DNA of 64,000 bases from Lachnospiraceae bacterium (GTDB lineage Bacteria > Bacillota > Clostridia > Lachnospirales > Lachnospiraceae): positions 1 to 64,000 of the forward strand of contig JAFVXW010000029.1 in NCBI GenBank assembly GCA_017500935.1, given 5' to 3'. Both the position numbers and the translations under genes were made by a program. The stretch's first letter is position 1. Each line of letters begins with the position of its first letter. A model generated the notes under the pieces. The model was given only the letters and a program-made list of their open reading frames with translations, was not told the origin of the DNA and did no database searches. Shown here in pieces: positions 53,101 through 60,870 of this stretch.

Positions 53101-53765
53101 ATTCAAGTTATGTTTTTGATGAACTTGGAATTGCGATTAGAGAGAACTATTTATCTGGTCGTTGTTCTGTTCCGGAAGAGTGTGAAGGTAGAATTATAAA
53201 AGATCGACTGTTTGAGTTTATAATAGCATCTTGCTATTATAAAAAACTAACAATGCAAGACTTTGAAAAAGCGTGCGATGAAATGGAGTTTGTTAATCAT
53301 TTTCTTCATAGCATCTCGATATGGAGTAAAAAAGAAGAATTTGTATTAGAAGATTGGCTAATTCCTTGCTGGGAGAAAATTAGAAATAAACATGGAGATA
53401 AGAAACAAGAATATGCAGCAACGTTGTTACATTCTATAGAGGACGTAGTGGTTCCAAACGAGAAATTATTAGATTTGTATTTGGAAGCCGTATCGTGTTG
53501 TAAGCGCCATACATTCGTTCATGTGGAAATGGATAGAATCTTGGAATTCTGTTGTATCGATGCGGACAAAACGCTTAAATTAGCACAAGCATTAATTGAG
53601 ATTAATGACTTTGTCGGTAACGATGAGTTGATTGTTTTTACTCAAAAATGTGTGGAAGTTAATCGAAGAGATAATGCACGTGAGCTTTTAAATTGGCTTT
53701 CGGATGAAGGTAGAATAAGTCTTTCGAAAAAGGAAGAAATTGCAAGAATACTTAAAGCGGTATAA
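50199..53765 (+). CDS. SIR2-domain defence protein (DSR-like NADase)
   Basis: 1188 residues from GTG 50199, nine bases after GAGGAG; ATG 50190 abuts the RBS and is less likely. N-terminal SIR2 domain (about 20-290): FLGAGVS, LSTNADNLFED, FYLHGHYTDS and VILFIGYGLNEFE, the NAD-binding and catalytic motifs. The remaining 850 residues look like a helical solenoid. The layout is that of defence-associated sirtuins, which deplete NAD+ after sensing phage. It stands alone between two structured RNA-like repeats inside a tandem integrase element. Confidence 0.8.
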   Translation: MEIDFKEILKAKPVFDEEILRAAEEGKLIFFLGAGVSRIMGVQGWDGFSESLIRKAFSEYKDQMAIIRDIKDSKERITIAYKKFEDDGNLEEFYSCFGAALKPNLDTFNSKKNIYKILSQFDATFLSTNADNLFEDILGHELCHEDCKKSDINDVRIRRQSRLFYLHGHYTDSIDIYKNNLVFTAPQYINRYNDGGFQDFLKAVFQNNNVILFIGYGLNEFEIMDYIVTKAGHSQKSPQKVYVLYGFCENDEIIFRAKKSYFEALNIKMIPFDMSINGYDSLIDVLESLYEDFRKRTVVPTSTIIHEAINEFNDENCAFILHCLKDDDKAKTMESEIVREVKKIQTFEWIEEFNKSELFSSAQMDKKIDAQAWPLLELLSDWVKTDDSEAQDAAINFLNQITEEQKEKLAERYTYINKHIVEIVLSLDKRHIESEYIDLIEKIVAGNNLFYHEVHDIKNVKRILQWRNNHIQKLLDYIFRKVDFDDYHDNQSYVIEQFFKKYNSAMSSERHYIFTFNYFVQIVNTAVDRTYSRFLEIRNLDNIYKNHQEYWKLILDEIKLGFSKTCRSKQYELLERLMREDNEACWKLVLYLARKYDHNIVEQIKDNAKILASYACYHEVYMLLKHHMGKMYLSTEMQKVFCRMIDGAKFGIDKYAKTGDDDYYNNLILEKRLTLLQLLTCEEVKLFLEDYAKKGIQPYPSEEVAEQCDYVHSGTWINEVHFSLEMFEVLPLEQWIKKYEEVCGVVKEGFALPDCARQFIGIILERTEEEINCVLKSFKELPYSLLPDVIDALYSKRDSLQSYDVLIDTCLNILEVLLRDKEINIKVAHSIFRLLSDVEITSEAMVMKTLTVIEPWLNISVDCEDVFAGENHLLDNLINYGDFNKYSVLINCYVSLKKYADHELSDEEVSKLVNLLKWDGPKKIYRHTLGYNYQNLKYIAQGKATAFSEALLGEGTFDMTTLLLCILNSSYVFDELGIAIRENYLSGRCSVPEECEGRIIKDRLFEFIIASCYYKKLTMQDFEKACDEMEFVNHFLHSISIWSKKEEFVLEDWLIPCWEKIRNKHGDKKQEYAATLLHSIEDVVVPNEKLLDLYLEAVSCCKRHTFVHVEMDRILEFCCIDADKTLKLAQALIEINDFVGNDELIVFTQKCVEVNRRDNARELLNWLSDEGRISLSKKEEIARILKAV

Positions 53766-53770
53766 TTAAA

Positions 53771-53893
53771 TATGTTTACTGTAGGAGGTAGCCGTGCCAG
53801 GCTGTGCTGCCAATAAGGCACTAATTACTGGAATAAATCTGGTGGTTAGTGCTTTTCTTATTGCCTGAAAAGCACAATTGTGCACTATAGTCA
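53771..53893 (+). ncRNA. Structured RNA-like element downstream of the SIR2 gene (copy 2)
   Basis: Second copy of the 49991 element in the same orientation, 5 bp after the SIR2 stop. CAATAAG (53811-53817) pairs with CTTATTG (53857-53863), where copy 1 has CAACAAG/CTTGTTG, a compensatory change. The apical stem 53818-53831 with 53839-53852 (14 bp, 7-nt loop) is unrelated in sequence to copy 1. The outer stem is weaker, and the IS3-type element begins 7 bp later. Confidence 0.5.
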
Positions 53894-53899
53894 AGAGAG

Positions 53900-54229
53900 T
53901 GGACACGTTTTTTGAAGAAAAATATCTGAGAACAGTAGCCTAAGCCTGTTCCAGTATAGTTTATCTTTTTCATTAGGGGTCATCATTCCAAGTGTTCCAT
54001 CATCAACTTCAACAGTTGAGTAGTGTTTAATCCATCTGTCGAGAGCAGTGGTGGATACGCCGTATTCCTTGCAAATGGCAGTCTGTGATTTGTTGCTATT
54101 TTGATAAAGGTTGACGAGTGTTCCTGTGAACTCTTCGTCGCAGCGGTTTCCACGTTTGTTTGTGGACTTGTTCAGATACCTTCTTTTGGTATCTAGTTTA
54201 TTGTAATGTGTATTAACTAAATGTGTCCA
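53900..54229 (-). mobile_element. Internally deleted IS3-family element (IS150-like)
   Basis: Ends TGGACACGTTT (53900) and, inverted, TGGACACATTT (54229), the TG...CA termini usual for IS3. The minus strand between them encodes an OrfA-like segment: RGNRCDEEFTGTLVNLYQN, then SQTAICKEYGVSTTALDRWI, KHYSTVEVDDGTLGMMT. OrfB (the DDE part) is absent and there is no good start codon, so it is a defective, MITE-like remnant of about 330 bp. Confidence 0.75.
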
Positions 54230-54418
54230 CTTTTTTAATATAGATCCATACTATAATAAAGGGAGCCTCAATTATGGTGTATTAATACGATACTGTGGCA
54301 GAGGCTCTCCTTGTTTGGAGAGAATATATGAATAGTTTATTATCAAAATGTATTTGCTTGAATTAATGCAGTAAGAGCTTGGACGAACACTTTTCTCCTA
54401 CAAGGTATTTTCTCCTAC
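54230..54418. other. Spacer between IS remnant and integrase leader
   Basis: No gene seen; ACTATAATAAAGGGAG at about 54250 contains a TATAAT but no gene follows in range. Confidence 0.3.
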
Positions 54419-54882
54419 AACCGATTCCCCATAGCAAACCCAGCCCCGATATGATAAAATTAAGTCACGGCAAAAACTGTGTACGTCATATCAGGGCTCT
54501 TTTCATTTGCAGAAAGGAGATTGGGTATGTCTGAAAAGAGAAGAGATAACAAGGGACGTATTTTACGGACCGGAGAGAGCCAAAGAAAAAACGGAATGTA
54601 CGAGTTCCGTTACACAGATGCCAACAAAACGCGCAGAGCCATTTATGATATGGATCTGGTCAGGCTTCGTAAAAAAGAAGATGAGATCAAAGTGATGCAG
54701 CACGATGGAATTGATTACGCCGGAGGTGCGATCACCGTGATCCAACTGCTGGAACGCTACATCAGGATCAAGCGGGGTGTACGCTATAATACAACCACCG
54801 GTTACATGTTTGTAATGAGCGTGATCCAGAAGGAAGCCTTTGGACAGCGGATCATCCGTGACATCAAGATATCAGATGCCAA
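54419..54882 (+). repeat. 464-bp direct repeat, copy 2 (partner 48851-49314)
   Basis: Leader plus 5' part of the intact integrase gene; the partner is the truncated integrase. Confidence 0.85.
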
Positions 54883-55723
54883 GGAGTGGTTCATCAAGCT
54901 GTTTGAGGATGGTTATTCCTACAGTACCATCGCAAGTATCCGCGGTGTGATCAAACCGGCATTTCAGATGGCCTATAATGATGATATCATTCGCAGAAAT
55001 CCCTTTGAGTTCCGTCTGGATGTGATTCCCAACAATACGCAGAAGAGAGTTGCGTTGACTCGCAGACAGCAGGAGCAGTTTCTGGAGTTTGTCAAAAATG
55101 ATGAACATTTCTGCAGATATCTGGACGAGATTAAGATCCTGTTGGGAACCGGCATGAGAATCAGTGAATTCTGCGGATTGACCATTTCGAATCTGGATTT
55201 TGATCGCAGAAGGATCCGGGTGGATCATCAGCTGGTGAGATCCAGAGAAGGCAAGCGCTATATTGAAAAAACGAAAACTGAATGCGGCTGCCGCTACATT
55301 CCCATGAGTGATGAAGTCTATGAATGCTTTTTAAACATTCTTTCCAAAAGAAAGAAGCAGAAAAAGGAGATCATGATAGACGGATATGCGGGATTTATCC
55401 TGTTGGACAAAAATGGCAATCCCAAGGTTGCCATGCACATCCAGAAGGTAGTGCAGCGGTTATGTGAAAAGTATAATGAAGAGAATATCATTCCTCTTCC
55501 CCGTATCACGCCGCATGTGTTTCGACACACATTTTGTACAAACATGGCAGACGCAGGCATGGATCTAAAGAGCCTGCAGTATTTGATGGGGCATTCCGAT
55601 GCCAGTGTTACCTTGAACGTTTACACACATAACAGCTACGAGAAAGCAGAAGAATCCATGGCGCAGATTGTGACTTTCGGCGGGAAAAAGCAGGCTGAGT
55701 CCAAGGTGATAAGGTTTGGGTAA
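54527..55723 (+). CDS. Tyrosine recombinase (integrase), copy 3, intact
   Basis: 398 residues from ATG 54527 behind AAAGGAG; an upstream GTG frame lacks an RBS. Catalytic residues visible: Arg211 (GTGMRISEFCGL), His330 and Arg333 (HVFRHTF), His356 (GHSDA), Tyr366 (LNVYTH). It ends 33 bp before the right 21-bp repeat and is therefore the likely integrase of the island. Its first 464 bp including leader are duplicated upstream as a broken copy. Confidence 0.92.
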   Translation: MSEKRRDNKGRILRTGESQRKNGMYEFRYTDANKTRRAIYDMDLVRLRKKEDEIKVMQHDGIDYAGGAITVIQLLERYIRIKRGVRYNTTTGYMFVMSVIQKEAFGQRIIRDIKISDAKEWFIKLFEDGYSYSTIASIRGVIKPAFQMAYNDDIIRRNPFEFRLDVIPNNTQKRVALTRRQQEQFLEFVKNDEHFCRYLDEIKILLGTGMRISEFCGLTISNLDFDRRRIRVDHQLVRSREGKRYIEKTKTECGCRYIPMSDEVYECFLNILSKRKKQKKEIMIDGYAGFILLDKNGNPKVAMHIQKVVQRLCEKYNEENIIPLPRITPHVFRHTFCTNMADAGMDLKSLQYLMGHSDASVTLNVYTHNSYEKAEESMAQIVTFGGKKQAESKVIRFG

Positions 55724-55756
55724 AAAAGTGAAAAACTGTACTGAATATTAGAAAAC

Positions 55757-55777
55757 AGTACGCCATTTAGTACGCCA
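55757..55777 (+). other. Putative attR (21-bp direct repeat)
   Basis: Identical to 203-223. Base composition and gene type change immediately to its right. Confidence 0.65.
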
Positions 55778-55891
55778 TTTGCTCAAAAACCTGTGTAGAG
55801 ACACGTAGATTTACGTACTAAAACGCCGAAAAACTTGTTGAAATTACACAAAAAAATAGAGATATAAAGACTTATAAAGAGGTAAAATTGC

Positions 55892-56356
55892 ATGATAAGA
55901 GTACTTTTCCTGTGCCACGGCAATATCTGCCGTTCCCCCATGTCCGAGTTCATCTTCCGCGACATGGTCACACGCCGCGGCCTTTCAGATTGCTTCCATA
56001 TCGCATCTGCGGCCACCAGCCGCGAGGAGATCGGCAATCCGGTTTACCCGCCGGCGCGCCGGATATTAAAGGCCCACGGCATCGACTGCAGCGGCAAGAC
56101 TGCGCGGCAGATGACCAGAGCTGATTATCAGGAATATGACTATCTGCTGGCAGCAGAAAACTACAATATCCGAAACATGATGCGGATTTTGGGCAGCGAC
56201 CCGGACAAAAAAGTGCACCGGCTGCTGGATTTTTCAAAGAGTCCCAGAGATATTGCAGATCCGTGGTACACTGGCGATTTTCAGGTGACCTGGGATGATA
56301 TCGTGGAGGGCTGCGAAGCATTTTTAAAATATCTGGAAAAAGAAGGTATGATTTAA
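55892..56356 (+). CDS. Low-molecular-weight protein tyrosine phosphatase
   Basis: 154 residues. N-terminal P-loop CHGNICRS (Cys8 nucleophile, Arg14) and the DPWYTGDF loop with the general-acid Asp near residue 127: complete LMW-PTP. First gene right of the island; GC-rich host codon use. May dephosphorylate protein tyrosine or arginine residues, as family members do. Confidence 0.93.
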   Translation: MIRVLFLCHGNICRSPMSEFIFRDMVTRRGLSDCFHIASAATSREEIGNPVYPPARRILKAHGIDCSGKTARQMTRADYQEYDYLLAAENYNIRNMMRILGSDPDKKVHRLLDFSKSPRDIADPWYTGDFQVTWDDIVEGCEAFLKYLEKEGMI

Positions 56357-56387
56357 CACCCTAGCTTCAAACAACAGGAGGTACACC

Positions 56388-57371
56388 ATGAATCCAAACA
56401 CCACATTCCGTTTCGCCATCATGGGCGCAGGAAATATTGCCAATAAATTTTATGACGCAGTAAACCGACTGGGAAATTGCTGTGTGGCAGCGGTTGCCAG
56501 CAAGTCTATGGAGCGGGCAAAGAGCTTTGCGGATAAATACGGCATTGCCGGTGCATATGACAGCTATGAGCAGATGCTGATTGAAGAAAAACCGGATTGT
56601 GTATACATTGCCACCACCTGTGATTCCCATTACGAGCTGAGTATGCTGTGTTTACAATACAACACCCCCATCCTGTGTGAAAAAGCCATGTTTTTAAACA
56701 GCACAGAGGCGCAGGAAGTGTTTGCACTGGCAAAGGAAAAGCAGGTCTTTGTGATGGAGGCGATGTGGAGCCGTTTTCTGCCTGCTGTAAATAAGGCAAA
56801 AGAGTGGCTGCAGGCCGATAAAATCGGCGATCCGGTCTATGCGAATATCAAGGTAGGATTCCGTGCGCCGCAGGACCCCGAAAACCGTTATTTTGGTCCG
56901 AAACTTGGCGGCGGCGCGGCGTATGACCTGACTGTTTACTGTTATGAGATCATGACCTGGATGCTGGGAGAGCCTTCTGAAGTGAAGGCGTCTGCAGTGT
57001 TTGGACCCACCGGCGTGGATGTGACCGATCATGTTTTGCTGCGTTTTTCCGGCAAAAACGGCGCGCCGGATGCGATGGCATCCTGTGAAAGCTCCTTTAT
57101 GACCAATATGACGGAGGGCATGACCGTTTTAGGCAGCACCGGACGCATTATGGTGCCCAACCCGCATTACGGTTCCGAGGCATTTTTATATGATGAGCAG
57201 GGCAATCAGATTGAGGCTTTTAAAGACGAAGCAACCGAAAACGGTTTTGTTTATGAAGCGCAGGAAGTGGTAAACTGTATCAGAACAGGTAAAATTGAGA
57301 GTGATATCGTGCCGCATGCGCAGACGATCGCCTGTGCGAAAGTGTTTGATCTTTTGATGGCAGAAAAATAA
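56388..57371 (+). CDS. Gfo/Idh/MocA-family oxidoreductase
   Basis: 327 residues with RBS AGGAGG. N-terminal NAD(P)-binding fold MGAGNIANKF and ILCEKAMFLN (the EKP-type motif with Ala in place of Pro); C-terminal alpha/beta domain with KLGGGAAYDLTVYCYEI. A dehydrogenase of sugars or related compounds; the substrate cannot be read. Confidence 0.9.
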   Translation: MNPNTTFRFAIMGAGNIANKFYDAVNRLGNCCVAAVASKSMERAKSFADKYGIAGAYDSYEQMLIEEKPDCVYIATTCDSHYELSMLCLQYNTPILCEKAMFLNSTEAQEVFALAKEKQVFVMEAMWSRFLPAVNKAKEWLQADKIGDPVYANIKVGFRAPQDPENRYFGPKLGGGAAYDLTVYCYEIMTWMLGEPSEVKASAVFGPTGVDVTDHVLLRFSGKNGAPDAMASCESSFMTNMTEGMTVLGSTGRIMVPNPHYGSEAFLYDEQGNQIEAFKDEATENGFVYEAQEVVNCIRTGKIESDIVPHAQTIACAKVFDLLMAEK

Positions 57372-57457
57372 TATTTTTTTGGGAATATTTGTGGTATACT
57401 CTCCATAAGAAAGGATGTGCCTGCGCTGCATAGGCGGCGGGCGCAGGGTTTACATTG

Positions 57458-58177
57458 ATGCAGGAACAGTTTGTGCGCAGTGCGCTTTTGCTTGGAGAAG
57501 AAAATATAAACCGGCTGCTGGATGCGAAGGTAGCCATTTTCGGTGTCGGCGGTGTGGGCGGTTTTACCGCAGAGGCGCTGGCCCGTGCCGGAATCGGTTC
57601 TTTTTTGCTGGTGGATAATGACAGAGTGAGTATTTCCAATATCAACCGTCAGATCATCGCCACCTGGGACACGGTGGGGCAGAGCAAGGTGGAAGTGATG
57701 AAACAGCGGATTTTGTCCATCAACCCAAATGCGCAGGTGGAGTGCAGAGACTGCTTCTTTTTGCCGGAGAATGCGGATTCCTTTGATTTTGCGTCCTTTG
57801 ATTATGTGGTGGATGCGGTGGATACGGTGACGGCCAAGTTGGAGATTATTGAACGGTCAAAAAAGGCAGGCGTGCCGGTGATCAGCAGCATGGGGGCAGG
57901 GAATAAGCTGGATCCCACCCGGTTTACGGTGACGGATGTTTATCAGACCAGTGTTTGTCCGCTTGCCAAGGTGATGCGCCGTGAGCTTAAAAAGCGGGGC
58001 GTGGAAAGCTGCAAGGTGGTGTATTCCACGGAAGAAGCCAAAAAGCCGCGCGCAGAGTATTTAAGTCGGGAAGATTTGGACAGCCGCCGGTCGGTGCCGG
58101 GCAGTCTGTCGTTTGTGCCCTCGGCGGCCGGGCTGATCGTGGCCGGAGAAGTGGTGCGGGATCTGTGTGTCCTGTAA
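57458..58177 (+). CDS. tcdA: TcdA-like tRNA threonylcarbamoyladenosine dehydratase (E1-like)
   Basis: 239 residues from ATG 57458. ThiF/E1-type ATP-binding GVGGVGGFTAEALARAGIG, then DNDRVSISNINRQI; VVDAVDTVTAKLEII and MGAGNKLDPTRF fit the TcdA (YgdL/CsdL) group, which makes cyclic t6A at tRNA position 37. Cys residues in QTSVCPLAKVMRRELKKRG are in the expected place. Confidence 0.88.
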   Translation: MQEQFVRSALLLGEENINRLLDAKVAIFGVGGVGGFTAEALARAGIGSFLLVDNDRVSISNINRQIIATWDTVGQSKVEVMKQRILSINPNAQVECRDCFFLPENADSFDFASFDYVVDAVDTVTAKLEIIERSKKAGVPVISSMGAGNKLDPTRFTVTDVYQTSVCPLAKVMRRELKKRGVESCKVVYSTEEAKKPRAEYLSREDLDSRRSVPGSLSFVPSAAGLIVAGEVVRDLCVL

Positions 58178-58202
58178 ATAAAGTTATCGGAGTATTACAG
58201 TA

Positions 58203-59666
58203 ATGAACATTAATTCCATGGTTTTTGTGACGGCATTTCTGCCTGTCGTTTTTATACTGGACAGATTGTGTCTGCGTCAGATCAAAGCAAAAAATGTGCT
58301 GCTTCTGATTGCCAGTCTGTTTTTCTATGCCTGGGGAAACCCGGTTTATGCGCTGCTTTTATTGTGTTCCGTGGCAGTCAATTACGGTATCGCGCTGCTG
58401 ATGGACAAAACCGCGTCTGCGCAGCCGGCCGCCAATACCGCTGCATCCGCGAAAGCAGCCGCCCCCAAAACCGCGCTTTCCAAAGCATTCCTCACCGCAG
58501 GCATCCTCTTAAACATCGGCCTGTTATGCTATTATAAATATGTAGATACTGCTTTGGCCTTTATCAACAAGCTTTCCGGCAGCGAACTTTTCGAGATCAC
58601 CCGTCAGGCACTGCCCATCGGTATTTCTATTTTTACCTTCAGTTCCATTGCGTATCTGGTGGATGTATACAGAGGCAAGTATGCGGCGGAGAAGAATTTC
58701 CTGCATCTGGCGTTGTATATTTCCTTCTTTGCCAAGGTTTCGGTAGGTCCCATCGCGCGTTATGACGAGTTTGGACCGCAGTTGAAGGAACGCAGCGTTG
58801 ACACAGAAAAGACGATGGACGGTATCCGCCGTTTTTCCTACGGTCTGGCAAAAAAGATGCTCATCGCCAATGCGCTGGGCATGTATGTGGATAAGGTTTA
58901 CGGGCTTGATTTTGGTGATGTCAACACCTGGATGGCCTGGGGTGCTGCTGTTTTGTATCCGCTGCAGTTATATTATGATTTTTCCGGTTTTTCCGATATG
59001 GCAGTGGGACTTGGAAAAATGTTCGGCTTTACCATTTGTGAGAACTTTGAGTATCCCTATCTGTCCGGTTCCGTGCAGGAATTCTGGCGCAGATGGCATA
59101 TTTCCCTGGGTTCCTGGTTCCGCGATTATCTGTATATTCCGCTGGGCGGCAGCCGCAAAGGCAAAATGCGTACATATGTCAACAATATGATCGTGTTTGC
59201 GGCAACCGGTATCTGGCACGGTGCGACCAACGGCTTTTTATTGTGGGGGCTTTTGCAGGGCGTTTGCATCATCGCCGAGCGTCTTGGCTTAAAGAAGCTT
59301 CTGGATAAGCTGGGGCCGGTCAAGTACATCTACACCTTCGGCGTGGCGGCCTTTGGTTTTGTGATGTTCCGTCTGGGCGATCTGGCGCATGCGCTGCGTT
59401 ATTATAAGAGAATGGCGATGCCCTGGCGTTATATGGAGGCGCATTATGCATGGCAGGAGCTGATCACCAACCGCTGTCTGATCGCGATCATCGCAGCAGT
59501 GCTGGGCATCGGTTTCTGGCAGACTTTTGTCAAAAAACACTGCCCGAAGATCTGTGCGTTAAAGGGCGGTCTGCTTGAAATGATCTGGTGCATGGCGCTG
59601 ATGGCAATGTCTGTTCTGACACTGATCAACAGCACCTATAACCCTGCAATTTATCTGAATTTCTGA
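58203..59666 (+). CDS. MBOAT O-acyltransferase (AlgI/DltB-like)
   Basis: 487 residues, about 10-12 membrane segments. SVQEFWRRWHISLGSWFRDYLYIPLGGSR and the catalytic-His region IWHGATNGFLLWG are typical of MBOAT enzymes that acetylate exopolysaccharide or cell-wall polymers. An Ala-rich linker (about 70-95) is unusual. The next gene encodes an AlgX/DHHW partner, as in acetylation operons. Confidence 0.92.
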   Translation: MNINSMVFVTAFLPVVFILDRLCLRQIKAKNVLLLIASLFFYAWGNPVYALLLLCSVAVNYGIALLMDKTASAQPAANTAASAKAAAPKTALSKAFLTAGILLNIGLLCYYKYVDTALAFINKLSGSELFEITRQALPIGISIFTFSSIAYLVDVYRGKYAAEKNFLHLALYISFFAKVSVGPIARYDEFGPQLKERSVDTEKTMDGIRRFSYGLAKKMLIANALGMYVDKVYGLDFGDVNTWMAWGAAVLYPLQLYYDFSGFSDMAVGLGKMFGFTICENFEYPYLSGSVQEFWRRWHISLGSWFRDYLYIPLGGSRKGKMRTYVNNMIVFAATGIWHGATNGFLLWGLLQGVCIIAERLGLKKLLDKLGPVKYIYTFGVAAFGFVMFRLGDLAHALRYYKRMAMPWRYMEAHYAWQELITNRCLIAIIAAVLGIGFWQTFVKKHCPKICALKGGLLEMIWCMALMAMSVLTLINSTYNPAIYLNF

Positions 59667-59682
59667 CCGGGGAGGACAGCTT

Positions 59683-60795
59683 ATGAAAAAGAAGAATATG
59701 GCAGTCCTTTGGGTGGTCTGCTTTTTGGCGCTGCTTATCATTCCCAGAGCAGTCTGGACAGTGACAAAGGATAATTATGAGACTGTGGTGACGGAAAATA
59801 CCGTGGTGACAGAGATTCCGAAGCTGACAAAGGACAACTGGAAAAGCTACGGACAGTCTCTGGAGGACTATTACAACAGCAATGTGCCTTTCAGAAGCCA
59901 GCTGATCCAGGCCAACAGTCTGCTGAATGTAAATGTATTAAAAGAGCGTTTCATCAATGAAAAGGTCGTGATTGGCGACGATAACTGGCTGTTTTACTGT
60001 GAGGAAACCAATATCGAGGATTACAAGGGCACCAATCTGTATACAGAAGAGGAGCTGGCGGCTATGGCGCAGAATCTTCTGAACGTAAGACAGCAGCTGG
60101 CTGACAAAAACTGCGAGTTTGTAATCTTTTTGGCGCCCAACAAGGAAACCATCTACAGCGAGTATCTTCCTTCCTATATACAGGATATGAAAAAAGGGGA
60201 GCAGACCCGCGCAAGACAGGTGGTTGATTATCTGAAAAACAACACCGATCTGCGTATCGTATGGCCGGAAGAAGAGCTTCTGGCTTACAAGGATCAGTAT
60301 TCTCTGTACTGGCATTACGATACCCACTGGAATGTGGGCGGCGGCTATATCGGAACCAGAGAGCTTCTGGAGGAGCTGGGAATGTATCTGCCTCCCGTGG
60401 AGGAAGTCAACTATACACCCAATGACTTTTCCGATTACGATCTGGCCCGCATGATGAATCTGTGGGATTATTATAAGGAAAACAGACCGGCAGAAGAGGA
60501 CTATTTTGTATCCGGTTATCCTTACAACAACATGCAGGTGATTCAGGGCGCGGGAACTGCGCCGCTGCAGTATAAATCAGAGGCTCCCGAGACCAGAAAG
60601 CTGTTTATGGTGTATGACTCCTTTGCCGGTGCAATGATCAATGTGCTGGCAAGCAGTTTTGCGGAGAGCTATATGGTAGGCTGGAACAGCACCTGGAATC
60701 CTGCGCAGGTGGATGAGCAGCAGCCGGATATTTTTGTGCTGGAGCTTGTGGAGAGACGTCTGGATTATCTTTCCACGTTCAGTCTGACAGAATAA
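59683..60795 (+). CDS. AlgX/AlgJ-type DHHW protein
   Basis: 370 residues. N-terminal membrane anchor (MAVLWVVCFLALLIIPRAVW), then an extracytoplasmic SGNH-like domain with HYDTHWNVGGGY (DTHW motif) near 215 and VYDSFAG near 310. It probably passes acyl groups supplied by the MBOAT protein to a surface polymer. 16 bp after that gene. Confidence 0.88.
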   Translation: MKKKNMAVLWVVCFLALLIIPRAVWTVTKDNYETVVTENTVVTEIPKLTKDNWKSYGQSLEDYYNSNVPFRSQLIQANSLLNVNVLKERFINEKVVIGDDNWLFYCEETNIEDYKGTNLYTEEELAAMAQNLLNVRQQLADKNCEFVIFLAPNKETIYSEYLPSYIQDMKKGEQTRARQVVDYLKNNTDLRIVWPEEELLAYKDQYSLYWHYDTHWNVGGGYIGTRELLEELGMYLPPVEEVNYTPNDFSDYDLARMMNLWDYYKENRPAEEDYFVSGYPYNNMQVIQGAGTAPLQYKSEAPETRKLFMVYDSFAGAMINVLASSFAESYMVGWNSTWNPAQVDEQQPDIFVLELVERRLDYLSTFSLTE

Positions 60796-60870
60796 AAAAC
60801 GCGCATTTGGCGCAGAAATTCCAAACGGGATGCGGTTTTTGAAACAGCATCCGGAATTGAAAGGTGATAT

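Larger units (their letters stand above)
203..55777. mobile_element. Integrated genomic island (about 55.5 kb)
   Basis: Bounded by an identical 21-bp direct repeat (203-223 and 55757-55777). A complete tyrosine integrase gene ends 33 bp before the right repeat, the usual arrangement for an integrase and its attachment site. Everything inside is AT-rich and accessory; the genes to the right are visibly more GC-rich and housekeeping-like. The inside also carries RepA_N, a DnaC-like ATPase, an excisionase, two further integrase copies and IS relics. No conjugation genes were seen. The island is probably a composite of several accreted elements. That the two repeats are attL and attR is inference. 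Confidence 0.65.

Noticed and set aside
49991-53893. Retron msr-msd or integron attC interpretation of the structured repeats
   Set aside because: No reverse transcriptase or integron-type integrase was seen, and the core GTTRRRY/RYYYAAC pairs of attC are not matched (GTTTACT deviates).
203-55777. CRISPR arrays
   Set aside because: No regularly spaced short repeats with unique spacers were seen; the repeats present are pairs, not arrays.
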